Shown: positions 15,496 to 23,565 of the stretch, piece by piece
How positions within the stretch are numbered: the stretch's first letter is position 1
How the letters are laid out: each line of letters begins with the position of its first letter
The notes under the pieces: model-generated
The model's input: the letters and a program-made list of their open reading frames with translations, nothing else
The model's database searches: none
Told to the model about the DNA's origin: nothing
Assembly (NCBI GenBank): GCA_033857955.1
Contig: JAWVCW010000021.1
Location: forward strand, 1 to 61,436
Length of the DNA: 61,436 bases
DNA from: Gaiellasilicea sp033857955
Lineage (GTDB): Bacteria; Actinomycetota; Thermoleophilia; Gaiellales; Gaiellaceae
Direction of reading: 5' to 3'
Translations under genes and position numbers: made by a program

Positions 15496-15627
15496 ATGAT
15501 CAGGCAGCTGGTGGTGTTCGTCTGCCCGCGGGGTCGCAAGAACCAGCGGACAGTCACCTCACGCGGGACGACCACGATTCGGTGCTCGTGCGGGTGTGGC
15601 TACGCCTACCGCGTGACGATCCGCTGA
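15496..15627 (+). CDS. 43-residue cysteine-rich peptide at the head of the ubiquitin-like operon
   Basis: ATG 15496 is preceded by a strong AGGAGGTGA at 15483-15491, which supports a real short gene. The peptide has Cys10 (VFVCPRG) and a CSCGCGY cluster (Cys30, 32, 34), suggesting one bound zinc or a redox site. It is basic overall. I do not recognise a family. Its position 60 bases before the Ub-like gene, same strand, suggests it is part of that system. Confidence 0.55.
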   Translation: MIRQLVVFVCPRGRKNQRTVTSRGTTTIRCSCGCGYAYRVTIR

Positions 15628-15641
15628 TCGGCTCGCACTAT

Positions 15642-15662
15642 CCGCAGGCGGCCTGCCTGCGG
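15642..15662 (+). repeat. GC-rich hairpin between peptide gene and Ub-like gene
   Basis: CCGCAGGC and GCCTGCGG form a perfect 8-bp stem with a 5-base loop. No U-run follows, so it is more likely an RNA processing or attenuation element that sets the expression ratio of the flanking genes than a terminator. It is read directly; the role is inferred. Confidence 0.45.
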
Positions 15663-15687
15663 CATTCGACGAGAAAGGCACGTGACC

Positions 15688-15957
15688 ATGAGTAACGCTG
15701 TTGAGGGCTCCAAGAACGAGGACAAGAAGAAGGGAATTGAAATCTCGATCGACGGCGAGCCGTACACGGCGACCGAGAAGGAGATGACAGCCGACCAGAT
15801 TCTCGGCCTCGCGGGACTGGATCCCGCGCAGAACTACCTTGTCAAGAAGGAGGGACGGAGCCAGACATCCTTCAAGGACAAGGGCTCGACGCTGGTCAAG
15901 CTACACAAGCACGACGAGTTCATCAGCGTGCCGATCGGCGACACGACGGTCTCGTAG
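15688..15957 (+). CDS. Multi-ubiquitin-domain (ubiquitin-like) protein
   Basis: 89 residues from ATG 15688; GTG 15682 is a less likely start. After a charged leader rich in Lys and Glu, one beta-grasp unit is visible: ISIDGEPYTATEKEMTADQIL, LAGLDPAQNYLVKKEG, LVKLHKHDEFISVPIGD. This matches the bacterial multi-ubiquitin family linked to E1, E2 and JAB genes. Only one unit is present, and the C-terminus ends DTTVS, with no Gly-Gly, so it either uses another C-terminal chemistry or needs trimming. Lower GC than its neighbours at the 5' end. The E2-like gene begins at the next base. Confidence 0.75.
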   Translation: MSNAVEGSKNEDKKKGIEISIDGEPYTATEKEMTADQILGLAGLDPAQNYLVKKEGRSQTSFKDKGSTLVKLHKHDEFISVPIGDTTVS

Positions 15958-16386
15958 ATGAACGCGCAGATCGAAAACTTCGTGGCGCAGCTCCGCGCCC
16001 TCGGCTACGAGCCGGAGGTGCGGCACGAACAGTTCGTCGTCTTCGACTACGAGGTGCCGGTCGGAAAGCACAGTGGCGACATCGTCAAGATCGCGCTCCA
16101 AGTGCCCGGCGACTGGCCGATGAGCCCGCCAAGCGGGCCGTTCGTCTCACCACGCCTGCTCCCGATCAACGGTGCGACCGGGCTCGGCCGCCCTTGGGAC
16201 GCCGTGCACACCGCGCATGATCGCGGACTGGCCGACGCCGAGGGCGTTTGGGAGTACTGGAGCCGCCCGTACCACGCCTGGCCGAACACCGATCGCAGCG
16301 CGAAGGCCTACCTTCGCCACCTGCTGACGCTCTTCGGCGAGATCGAGGTGGCCGCTGACGACGGCGATCAGGCTGAAGCCGCATGA
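15958..16386 (+). CDS. Prokaryotic E2/UBC-like protein without cysteine
   Basis: 142 residues, starting directly after the Ub-like stop. It has a UBC-like layout: a beta region (QFVVFDYEVPVGKHSGD, IVKIALQVPGDWPMSPPSG) followed by the family-typical WEYWSRPYHAWPNTDRSAKAYLRHLL, close to the Prok-E2_E type. No cysteine occurs anywhere, so a classical E2 thioester cannot form. Conserved His and Trp around the WSR motif are the candidate functional residues. It could act as a UEV-like scaffold or use another nucleophile. The stop overlaps the JAB-E1 start (ATGA). Confidence 0.7.
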   Translation: MNAQIENFVAQLRALGYEPEVRHEQFVVFDYEVPVGKHSGDIVKIALQVPGDWPMSPPSGPFVSPRLLPINGATGLGRPWDAVHTAHDRGLADAEGVWEYWSRPYHAWPNTDRSAKAYLRHLLTLFGEIEVAADDGDQAEAA

Positions 16387-17921
16387 GCCACAGCGCCGCG
16401 CTCGCATCAGACACCAACTCAGCCCTCGTCGCGCACTTGCTGCAGCACAGACGGGACGAGGATGTCTGCTTCGCGCTATACCGACCGAGCCAGGGGGCCA
16501 CGCGTTTCACCGGGCTCGTCTCCTCACCGATCCTCCCGCGCGACGGCGAGCGGAAGGTGCACGGGAACGCATCGGTGAGCGCCGCCTACTTCGAACGCGC
16601 GCTCGGCTTGGCGCTTGCCGAGGGTGCTGGTCTCGCCTTCCTGCACAGCCACGGTCGCAGCTCCCGCCGCTGGCAGGAGATGAGCCGCGACGACCGCGAA
16701 ACAGAGCAGCTCTACGCACCGCGCGCCCTCGCGATGACGGGGCTGCCGCTGCTTGGATTGACCCTCTCCGGGGACGAGTTCTGGAGCGCTCGCTTCTGGG
16801 AGCGCGTCGGACGCGGCGACTACGCGCGTCGCGACTGCGAGAGCGTCCGCGTCGTTGGTGAGCAGCTGCGGCCGTCGTTCCACCCGGAACTGCGGCCGCG
16901 CCCGAGCTTTCGCGAGGCGTTGTCACGCACGATCTCCGCCTGGGGCGAAGAGACGCAGGCAGACCTCGCCCGCCTTCATGTCGGCGTCGTAGGTCTCGGC
17001 AACGTCGGCGCGATCGTCGCCGAGGCGCTCGTGCGAAGCGGGGTCGAGCGCGTGACGCTGATCGACTTCGACACCGTCAAGACGGTGAACCTCGACCGTC
17101 TCCTAAACGCGACCGAGCGCGACGCCGAACTGTCAAGAAGCAAGGTTGAGACGGCACGGCGCGCCCTTCTTCGGCACGCGACTGCCTCGCATCCGCGCAT
17201 CGAAGCGCATGAGTGGAGCGTCGTCGAGGAGGAGGGATTTCGTGTCGCGCTCGAATGCGACGTCCTCTTCTCTTGCGTGGATCGTCCCTGGCCACGCGCT
17301 GTCTTGAACCTCGCTGCTTACGCGCACCTCACCCCTGTTGTCGACGGTGGGATTCGCGTCCGCGTCAAGGACGGCCGCCTCCGCTCAGCCGACTGGAAGG
17401 CACATGTCGCCGCGCCCGGTCGCCGCTGTTTGGAGTGCCTCGGCCAGTTCAACCCGGCCGATGTGACGCTGGAGCGACAGGGCGACCTCGACGACCCGAC
17501 ATATATCGAAACTCTCCCCGCAGACCACCCGCTTCGCAGCAACGAGAACGTCTTCGGGTTCGGCCTTGCCGCTTCGTCACTGGAGGTGATGCAGCTGCTA
17601 CAGATGGTCACGGCGCCGGGCGGGGTCGCTGACATCGGCAGTCAGCACTACAACTTCAAGACGGGCAGGATCGATCTAGAGACGCGCGGTTGCAATGACA
17701 ACTGCCCCTACTCGACACAACTCGTCGCCGTGGGCGAGGACGCGTTCTTCTCGCCGCTCGGCGAGCACGCCGCCGCCCACGAAGAGCGTGCGGATAGGGC
17801 GAGTCGTCAGCGGCAGCGAGACGTCAGGCTCGGGCGGCTAACCGACCGGGTGTATGACGCCGTCGCGCGCGCCGATCGGTTCGTTCGACAGCGGCTGCAG
17901 CGAAGAGGGTCGCGTCCGTGA
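16383..17921 (+). CDS. JAB/JAMM isopeptidase fused to ThiF/E1-like adenylyltransferase
   Basis: 512 residues. Residues 25-150 are a JAB domain with the zinc-binding JAMM motif FLHSHG (His88, His90) and SRDD (Ser101, Asp104). Residues 195-440 are an E1-like ThiF domain: GVVGLGNVGAIVAEAL as the ATP loop, LIDFDTVKTVNLDRLL, RSKVETARR, and Cys pairs CLEC and CNDNC that probably bind zinc. Cys in FSCVDRPWPR is a candidate thioester residue. One protein could both activate and release the ubiquitin-like tag. It is translationally coupled to the E2-like gene upstream and the membrane protein downstream. Confidence 0.85.
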   Translation: MSHSAALASDTNSALVAHLLQHRRDEDVCFALYRPSQGATRFTGLVSSPILPRDGERKVHGNASVSAAYFERALGLALAEGAGLAFLHSHGRSSRRWQEMSRDDRETEQLYAPRALAMTGLPLLGLTLSGDEFWSARFWERVGRGDYARRDCESVRVVGEQLRPSFHPELRPRPSFREALSRTISAWGEETQADLARLHVGVVGLGNVGAIVAEALVRSGVERVTLIDFDTVKTVNLDRLLNATERDAELSRSKVETARRALLRHATASHPRIEAHEWSVVEEEGFRVALECDVLFSCVDRPWPRAVLNLAAYAHLTPVVDGGIRVRVKDGRLRSADWKAHVAAPGRRCLECLGQFNPADVTLERQGDLDDPTYIETLPADHPLRSNENVFGFGLAASSLEVMQLLQMVTAPGGVADIGSQHYNFKTGRIDLETRGCNDNCPYSTQLVAVGEDAFFSPLGEHAAAHEERADRASRQRQRDVRLGRLTDRVYDAVARADRFVRQRLQRRGSRP

Positions 17922-18271
17922 CCTTGGCTATCGCGTCGGCCGGGGCAGGCGCCCAGACTGATCCCGCCGTTTGGCTGACGGTCGTCGGGGCGATCGCTGC
18001 GACGCTCGTGGCCGTCGGGCTCTACTTCTACCTGCCTCTCGTCTCACGAGCATTGCGCTGGTACGTCCGGGGCACATGGCGTCGACTTCGGCGCGTGCGC
18101 CGCGATCGCCTCGGCGCGGCCGGGTGGTTGCTGGCGATCACCGAGTGGTTGGCGGTTGCCGGAACACGGCTGTCCGTCGCGCTCTATGCGACATTCGTAA
18201 TGCTCGTCGTCGCGCCGATCCTCGGCACGTTCGGATGCTTCATGCTGGCGGCAGCGTTGATCGCGGCCTAG
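17918..18271 (+). CDS. Small membrane protein at the end of the ubiquitin-like operon
   Basis: 117 residues from GTG 17918, overlapping the JAB-E1 stop (GTGA). Two clear hydrophobic segments (about residues 18-42 and 85-116) flank a very basic loop WRRLRRVRRDRLG that should face the cytoplasm. I know no family for it. Coupled translation suggests it works with the conjugation genes, perhaps as a membrane effector or as a target. Confidence 0.6.
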   Translation: MTLAIASAGAGAQTDPAVWLTVVGAIAATLVAVGLYFYLPLVSRALRWYVRGTWRRLRRVRRDRLGAAGWLLAITEWLAVAGTRLSVALYATFVMLVVAPILGTFGCFMLAAALIAA

Positions 18272-18414
18272 CGGAGCCCGTCGCCGCGCACGCGATGGAC
18301 ATGCCTTTGGGCGGAAGAAACAGAGGCTGCTCCGTCCGGCTGACTCGACACACTGTCGGACTCGATGGAGGCGAAATACGCGCAGCGCTCTCGAACGGCT
18401 CGTAGTGTCGAAAC

Positions 18415-19035
18415 ATGGGACGCGGAGGGCATGAAGCGCAAGGCGGGCCAATGGCGGTAGCGGTCGCTCCGCGAACGGTTTCGCATGCTGGGACTGAGTT
18501 CGAGTCGGCGGCACACGCCGCATTTGTCACTCAGCACCTCACCCATCGTCACGCAAGGGCGGTTCCGGCCACGGGCTCGGACGCATCGGCAGTGACAGTC
18601 ATCGCGCAATCCCTCGATGCCGCTGACCAGGTTGCTGAAGATCTTGCCGCCGTCAGCGGGCTCGACGCCGACGACTGGGCACACGGCTGGCGCAAGCACG
18701 ACGGCGCACTCGCGATCGATGTCTGCCCGACCACCCCAGCCGAGTTCGTCGACGACTACGTCGCTCGCGAGAGTCTCGACCGCGCTCGACGTCGGCCCGA
18801 GCTTGAGCAGCGTGTGCGCGACAGCTTGGGCGGGCTCGTCAACGTCCTGATCACCGACTCTGGCACAGAGGCGGCAACGGGACAGGACTACGTCGAGATC
18901 GCTGCAACGTCTCTTGCTGACGCAGACGAAGCCGAGGCGCGGCTTGGTGAGATCGCCGACGTGTCGGCCGAGACATGGGCGCACGGCTGGCACTCCGACG
19001 GCGCGCTCCTCGTCCTGCGGATCTTTCCGAGCTAG
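18415..19035 (+). CDS. Hypothetical protein with an internal duplication
   Basis: 206 residues from ATG 18415; ATG 18451 would remove a poor leader. Two related segments of about 45 residues are visible. The first runs from VTVIAQSLDAADQVAEDL to DDWAHGWRKHDGALAI. The second runs from YVEIAATSLADADEAEARL to ETWAHGWHSDGALLVL. Each ends with W-A-H-G-W and a DGAL strand, so the protein is a tandem alpha/beta repeat. I do not recognise the family. The end overlaps the convergent dCMP deaminase gene by 4 bases. Confidence 0.6.
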   Translation: MGRGGHEAQGGPMAVAVAPRTVSHAGTEFESAAHAAFVTQHLTHRHARAVPATGSDASAVTVIAQSLDAADQVAEDLAAVSGLDADDWAHGWRKHDGALAIDVCPTTPAEFVDDYVARESLDRARRRPELEQRVRDSLGGLVNVLITDSGTEAATGQDYVEIAATSLADADEAEARLGEIADVSAETWAHGWHSDGALLVLRIFPS

Positions 19036-19685
19036 CTCTCCTCGCTCGGCGGCTCCAGCTCGACCGCCTCCTCGCCCTCGGTCGCCGCGTCGGAGTCCAT
19101 CTGTCCATCGGTCTCGACCTGGGGGCGCCCACCGCCGAGCGCCTCGAACCTCGTCGGATCACCCTCCGTCAGGTGTTCGTAAAGATCGCGGTACTGCTGT
19201 GCGATCCGAGGACTGTAGGACGCCTTGTACCACTGGTGATAGACGATCCGGGTGATACCCGCCTGCACCGACTCCTTGAGGCAGCTGAAGCACGGGCTCT
19301 GAGTCGTGTAGAGAACGCCGCGGTCGACACGAATCCCGAACCGGGCGGCGGTGATGAAGGCGTTCTGCTCGGCGTGAACGCAGACGCAGCGATCGAGCGC
19401 CTGACCCGCCTTGTGTGCTTCATCCGACATCAGATGCTGATTGCCCTGCTTCTCGTGCCAGCGGTCCTTGCAGCGGACGCAGCCGCCGTCCTTGCAATTC
19501 GCGAACCCGGAGGGCGTACCGTTGTAACCGGTCGAGATGACCCGATCCTCCAGCACGATGACCGCTCCGACCTTCGTGCCGAGACAATCGGCCCCGGTCT
19601 CGACGGCATCGGCGAGACGCATGTAGTACTCGTCGCGCGCAATCTGCTTGGCGCGACGATCCGGCTCGTTCTGCACGGCATCCAC
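19032..19685 (-). CDS. dCMP deaminase family protein
   Basis: 217 residues from GTG 19685. The zinc deaminase motifs are intact: CVHAEQNAF (His-Ala-Glu, catalytic Glu) and PCFSCLK (zinc Cys pair). An extra cysteine-rich insert CKDGGCVRCKDRWH lies before them, as in ComEB/DCTD-type dCMP deaminases that bind a second zinc. It should convert dCMP to dUMP for dTMP synthesis. The last 30 residues are an acidic tail of low complexity. It closes the accessory block, which already contains three other nucleotide enzymes. Confidence 0.85.
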   Translation of the reverse strand: MDAVQNEPDRRAKQIARDEYYMRLADAVETGADCLGTKVGAVIVLEDRVISTGYNGTPSGFANCKDGGCVRCKDRWHEKQGNQHLMSDEAHKAGQALDRCVCVHAEQNAFITAARFGIRVDRGVLYTTQSPCFSCLKESVQAGITRIVYHQWYKASYSPRIAQQYRDLYEHLTEGDPTRFEALGGGRPQVETDGQMDSDAATEGEEAVELEPPSEES

Positions 19686-19833
19686 GGCCCGCGACGATAC
19701 CCGTGATCCTCGGACGGAGCCACCGGCGCCGGAGGTGCGTGCCGTCGAGGAGCTTGGAGAGACGATTACGCGGCAGGTCGGCCCGCCGGGTCCGGGTGAG
19801 GCCGCCAGTTGTGCGCCCCCGTCGTCTGCTCGC

Positions 19834-20046
19834 TCATGCGTCCGCCCTGGGAAACCAGAGCGCTGTCTCCCTCTCCTCTTTCGTAAGCCAGCCCTGGTCG
19901 ATACCGCGAAGCACGAGTTGGTCGAGCCGCTCGCAGCGGCCGCGACACATCGCCGTTTCTAGCCGGAGCGCGTTGATCTCGATCTTGTCCAGGTCGAGCC
20001 GTAGACGCCCCTCGCTGTCGCGCCGGATCCGCCGCTCATCGAACAA
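19834..20046 (-). CDS. Small hypothetical protein downstream of the PIG-L gene
   Basis: 70 residues from TTG 20046, starting 17 bases after the PIG-L stop on the same strand. The product is helical and charged (LRLDLDKIEINALRLETAM, then LDQLVLRGIDQGWLTKEER), with a composition typical of a real protein rather than of a shadow frame. No family is recognised. The start codon is weak and the call is moderate. Confidence 0.45.
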   Translation of the reverse strand: MFDERRIRRDSEGRLRLDLDKIEINALRLETAMCRGRCERLDQLVLRGIDQGWLTKEERETALWFPRADA

Positions 20047-20062
20047 GGCCTCGCCGTCTCGA

Positions 20063-20698
20063 CTAGGCCACGATCCGGTAGACCTGGAAGACCTCGGCGT
20101 AGTCGCGGTTCACGTTGATCCCGTGCACGCGCGCGAGGTTCCAGACGTACTCCGGATTGGCGTAGCGGCGATGCTGCTGCGAGGCGTACTTCGCGAGCGC
20201 GGCGACCTTCTTCTCCAGGTGCCGCTGCTCGAGCGCGACGTAGGCGCCGTACGAGAAGTCGAAGTTGTTCCAGGGGATCTCGTAGCCGAGCACCGTCGTC
20301 CGCTTGAATGCGCGCAGGCCTTCCTGCGCGATCGTCTGGTGGTCCTGGTGCACGTCGTGGTGCGACGGCTGGAAGACCGCGTCCGGCTTCAGCTCCTCCC
20401 ACAGCGAGACCAGCAGCTCGAGGATGTCCTGCCGGTGCTCCGGGAACGTGCGCACGTCGAAGTCGTGGACGGCGAGGTGCGACTCCGGGATCCCGAGCTC
20501 ACCGGTGGCCTCGCGCACCTCGCGCGCAAGCGTGTCCGGCGCGAACCCCTCGGGCAGCGAGCGAGTTGCGATCGAGAAGGCGTGATAGTGAACCTCGACG
20601 CCCGACTCGACGAGGCGAGCCATGGTGCCCCCGCAACCGAACTCGCCGTCGTCTGTGTGCGGCGCAAGCACGAGCACGCGCTTCCAGGCCTCGATCAT
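20063..20698 (-). CDS. PIG-L / LmbE family N-deacetylase
   Basis: About 211 residues if started at the ATG at 20698, where the family usually begins (KRVLVLAPHTDDGEFGCGG). A longer start at 20755 would run into the divergent gene. The zinc site is visible: APHTDDGE supplies His and Asp, and PSHHDVHQDHQ supplies the second histidine set. The family removes acetyl groups from N-acetylglucosamine conjugates or mycothiol precursors. With glycan genes next door, a sugar substrate is likely. Confidence 0.8.
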   Translation of the reverse strand: MIEAWKRVLVLAPHTDDGEFGCGGTMARLVESGVEVHYHAFSIATRSLPEGFAPDTLAREVREATGELGIPESHLAVHDFDVRTFPEHRQDILELLVSLWEELKPDAVFQPSHHDVHQDHQTIAQEGLRAFKRTTVLGYEIPWNNFDFSYGAYVALEQRHLEKKVAALAKYASQQHRRYANPEYVWNLARVHGINVNRDYAEVFQVYRIVA

Positions 20699-20746
20699 CG
20701 CGGGGAGTGGTATCACGGTTAGGCTCCCCTCGTACCGCACCTTTCG

Positions 20747-22258
20747 ATGAACCATGCTGACACCGCCCAACTTGCGGCCGTGCTTGGGGCACTCGGCGCC
20801 GTGCTCGTGCTGCTGGCTCGCACACGGTCCCCGCTCCTCGCCGGCTTCGCACTGCTTGGCCTCGCAGAGGCAGGTCTCGTCTGGTCGCTCTCGGGGGACG
20901 GAGGAACGAACCTCGCTGTCGAGCCGGTCAAGCTCGCTGCCGGCGCTGCAGGCCTCGTGCTGCTCGCGCTCGGGGTCGCCGCCTTCCTGCGCTGGCCGGC
21001 CGCGGTCACGCCGCTCGTGCTCGCCGCGGCTCCCTTCCGGCTGCCCCTCGACGTCGACCCCAACGCGCGCTTCTTCCTCTCGGTCGGGGACAGCGGCGAG
21101 CTTGGACGGCTCCTCCCGCTCTACGGCGTCCTCGGAGCCGCCTGCCTGGCCCTGATCGTTCGCGCCGTGCGCGACCAGGACGTTCCGGCGCTGCCGCCGA
21201 TCGCCGCGCTGCCGGCGGCGGCGTTCACGGCCTTTGCGGCCTTGTCGCTCCTCTGGACGCGCGATCTCGAGGCCGGGACCACGACGCTCGCGTTCTTCCT
21301 ACTCCCCTTCACGGCTCTCGTGGCAGTCGTCGCTCGAGCACCCTTTCCGCCCTGGCTGCCACGCGCGCTCGCCGTGATCGCGGTTGCGCTCGCCACGCTC
21401 TTCGCCGTGATCGGGATCTGGCAGGCGCTCACACACGAACTGCTCTTCTTCGCCCCGAATCTCGAGGTGGCGAACACGTACGCGCCCATCTTCCGCGTCA
21501 CCTCGCTCTTCCGCGACCCCAGCCTCTACGGCCGGCACGTGGTGCTCGGAATCGTGGTGGTCGTGGTCGCCGTGTGGCTGCGTCGCATCCCGACACTCCC
21601 GGCGGTCGCCCTGATCGCAGTGCTCTGGACCGGTCTCTACTTCTCCTACTCGCAGTCCAGTCTCGCGGCGCTCTTCGCCGCCGTGCTTGCCGTCAGCGCG
21701 ATCGCGGGCACCCGCGGCGCGAGGAAGGCGGTGGCGGCCGCGACGACGGTGCTCGTGCTCGTCGGCACCGGTCTTGTCGTTCACGAGGCGCTCGACACCT
21801 CGGTGCGAAGAGCGACGAGCGATCGGTCACGCCGCGTCGTGCTCACCGCGCGCGTCTTCGCCGAGCATCCGATTGCGGGCGTCGGCATCGGCTCGCAACC
21901 GCTTGCGAGCCAGCAGCTGTCGGCGCGCTCCGGGCCGAAGCCGAACTTCGTCTCACACGCGACGCCGGTGACCGTCGCTGCAGAGCTTGGCGTGATCGGG
22001 CTCCTCGCCTATGCCGCGCTGCTCGTCGCTGCCGCATTCCTGATCGAGGCGGTGCGGCGGCGAGACCCCGCGCTCGGGCTCACCCTCGCTGCGGCGCTGC
22101 TCGCGCTGTTCGTGCACGCGCTTTTCTACAGCGGCTTCTTCGAAGATCCGATCACCTGGCTCGTGCTCGCGATCGCGGCCGGCTATCTCGTCTCGCGCGA
22201 CCAGCCGGCCGAGGAGGTTGCGACAATCGCTCCGTCCCCAGAACCGGCCCTCACCTGA
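20747..22258 (+). CDS. O-antigen-ligase/Wzy-like membrane protein
   Basis: 503 residues with about 11-12 hydrophobic helices. The large periplasmic-loop region after the central helices contains TSLFRDPSLYGRH, and later EHPIAGVGIGSQPLAS with the conserved HP-x-x-G-x-G pattern of O-antigen ligase (WaaL/Wzy) proteins. These join or polymerise lipid-linked glycans outside the membrane. The gene is divergent from the PIG-L gene with 48 bases between the proposed starts, and its stop overlaps the next start (TGATG), so both membrane proteins are co-translated. Confidence 0.75.
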   Translation: MNHADTAQLAAVLGALGAVLVLLARTRSPLLAGFALLGLAEAGLVWSLSGDGGTNLAVEPVKLAAGAAGLVLLALGVAAFLRWPAAVTPLVLAAAPFRLPLDVDPNARFFLSVGDSGELGRLLPLYGVLGAACLALIVRAVRDQDVPALPPIAALPAAAFTAFAALSLLWTRDLEAGTTTLAFFLLPFTALVAVVARAPFPPWLPRALAVIAVALATLFAVIGIWQALTHELLFFAPNLEVANTYAPIFRVTSLFRDPSLYGRHVVLGIVVVVVAVWLRRIPTLPAVALIAVLWTGLYFSYSQSSLAALFAAVLAVSAIAGTRGARKAVAAATTVLVLVGTGLVVHEALDTSVRRATSDRSRRVVLTARVFAEHPIAGVGIGSQPLASQQLSARSGPKPNFVSHATPVTVAAELGVIGLLAYAALLVAAAFLIEAVRRRDPALGLTLAAALLALFVHALFYSGFFEDPITWLVLAIAAGYLVSRDQPAEEVATIAPSPEPALT

Positions 22259-23565
22259 TGGCGATCCCCAGGCCGGCCGCCTGGGCGCTGCTCGGCACGC
22301 TCGGCGTACTCACGGTGGTTGCCCTGCCCGACCTGGGATCCGGCGCCTGGCCCTTCGCTCCCGCCAGCGTGGAGCCCCACGGCCTGCTTGGGCCGATCGT
22401 CCGGGCGGCCGACGAGAAATGGGATCCCGACGTTCCCCGGACAGCCGCGATGATCGCGGCGCTCGTCGTCGCGCTCGCGGGCGCCATTGCCTGGCGTGCG
22501 GATAGCTGGCGGCGCGGCTGGGCGGTCGCGCTGTGCGCCGTCGTCGTTTCGCTGCTGGTCGTCCCCGCTGTCCTGCTCCAGGTCGGGCTCCGCGACGCCA
22601 CGGCCCCCTGGTATCACGTGAACGACTCCACGTACCAGATCGAGATCGCGGGCGACCTCGTTCTCCACGGCGACAACCCGTACGGCCACGACTACCGCGG
22701 CAGCGGCCTCGAGCGCTGGTATCCGGCGGCAGGCGAAGGCGGCAGGCGGCAGGTCGCGCTCGACCACTTCGCGTATTTCCCAGGCACCGTGCTGACGGCA
22801 GCCGCATGGCGCCTGCTTCCGTCTCCTTTCGACGACTACCGGCTGCTTGTGCTGCTCGCCACGCTCGCGCTGCTCCCGGCCGCACTGTTCTTCCCGGCCC
22901 CGTTCGCATGGCGGCTCGCGCTCGGCGCAGCGCTCGCCGCCAACCCACTCGTGATCAAGGCGGCGTGGTTCGGGACTGCGGACGCGCCGAGCGTCCTCTG
23001 CCTCGTGCTCGCCTTTGCTCTGGCCGCCCGGTCCCGCTGGGTCTGGGCCGCAGTCCTCCTCGGTGCTGCCGTGCTGCTCAAGCAGTTTGCGCTCGTGGCG
23101 CTGCCGTTCCTGGCCGTGCTGCTCGTCGTCCGGGACGGGTCGCGATCAACTGCCGTCCGCGCGGGCGCGGCGTTCGGCGGCGTGCTCCTCGCCGGAGCCC
23201 TCCCGTTCCTCATCGCCGATCCAGCCGCTCTGTGGGACGACACGGTCGCCTACGGCGCGGGGACCTACCGGATCGTCGGCTACGGGCTGTCGGCGCTCCT
23301 CGTCCGGGCCGGCGTCATCGACGACCGCTTCGACCCGTATCCGTTCGCGCTGCTCGCCGTCCTCGTCTGGGCCCCGGTGACCGCCTGGCTCCTCTGGGGC
23401 CAGCTCCGCTCTCGAGCGCTCTGGAGCGCGGCGGCCGGATTCTCCATCTCGATGCTCCTGCTGCTCTTCCTCGGGCGTGTCTTCCAGACGTCCTATCTGG
23501 TCTGGCCGCTCGCGGGCATCGCCGTCGCCTACCTCCTCGCGGCGGCTGAGCGCGAAACGGCCTGA
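22258..23565 (+). CDS. GT-C fold (GT87/DUF2029-like) membrane glycosyltransferase
   Basis: 435 residues from ATG 22258, which overlaps the previous stop. Around ten hydrophobic helices are seen. The first extracytoplasmic loop carries the family-like stretch NDSTYQIEIAGDLVLHGDNPYG, with acidic residues expected to be catalytic in polyprenyl-phosphate-sugar-dependent enzymes. The likely job is transfer of a mannose-like residue to a lipid or glycan outside the cell membrane. The 3' end overlaps the convergent FlgD-Ig-like gene by 37 bases. Confidence 0.7.
   Translation: MAIPRPAAWALLGTLGVLTVVALPDLGSGAWPFAPASVEPHGLLGPIVRAADEKWDPDVPRTAAMIAALVVALAGAIAWRADSWRRGWAVALCAVVVSLLVVPAVLLQVGLRDATAPWYHVNDSTYQIEIAGDLVLHGDNPYGHDYRGSGLERWYPAAGEGGRRQVALDHFAYFPGTVLTAAAWRLLPSPFDDYRLLVLLATLALLPAALFFPAPFAWRLALGAALAANPLVIKAAWFGTADAPSVLCLVLAFALAARSRWVWAAVLLGAAVLLKQFALVALPFLAVLLVVRDGSRSTAVRAGAAFGGVLLAGALPFLIADPAALWDDTVAYGAGTYRIVGYGLSALLVRAGVIDDRFDPYPFALLAVLVWAPVTAWLLWGQLRSRALWSAAAGFSISMLLLLFLGRVFQTSYLVWPLAGIAVAYLLAAAERETA

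Noticed and set aside
19766..19837. 23-codon frame with ATGA overlap after the small gene at 19834-20046
   Set aside because: Too short and compositionally uninformative to support.
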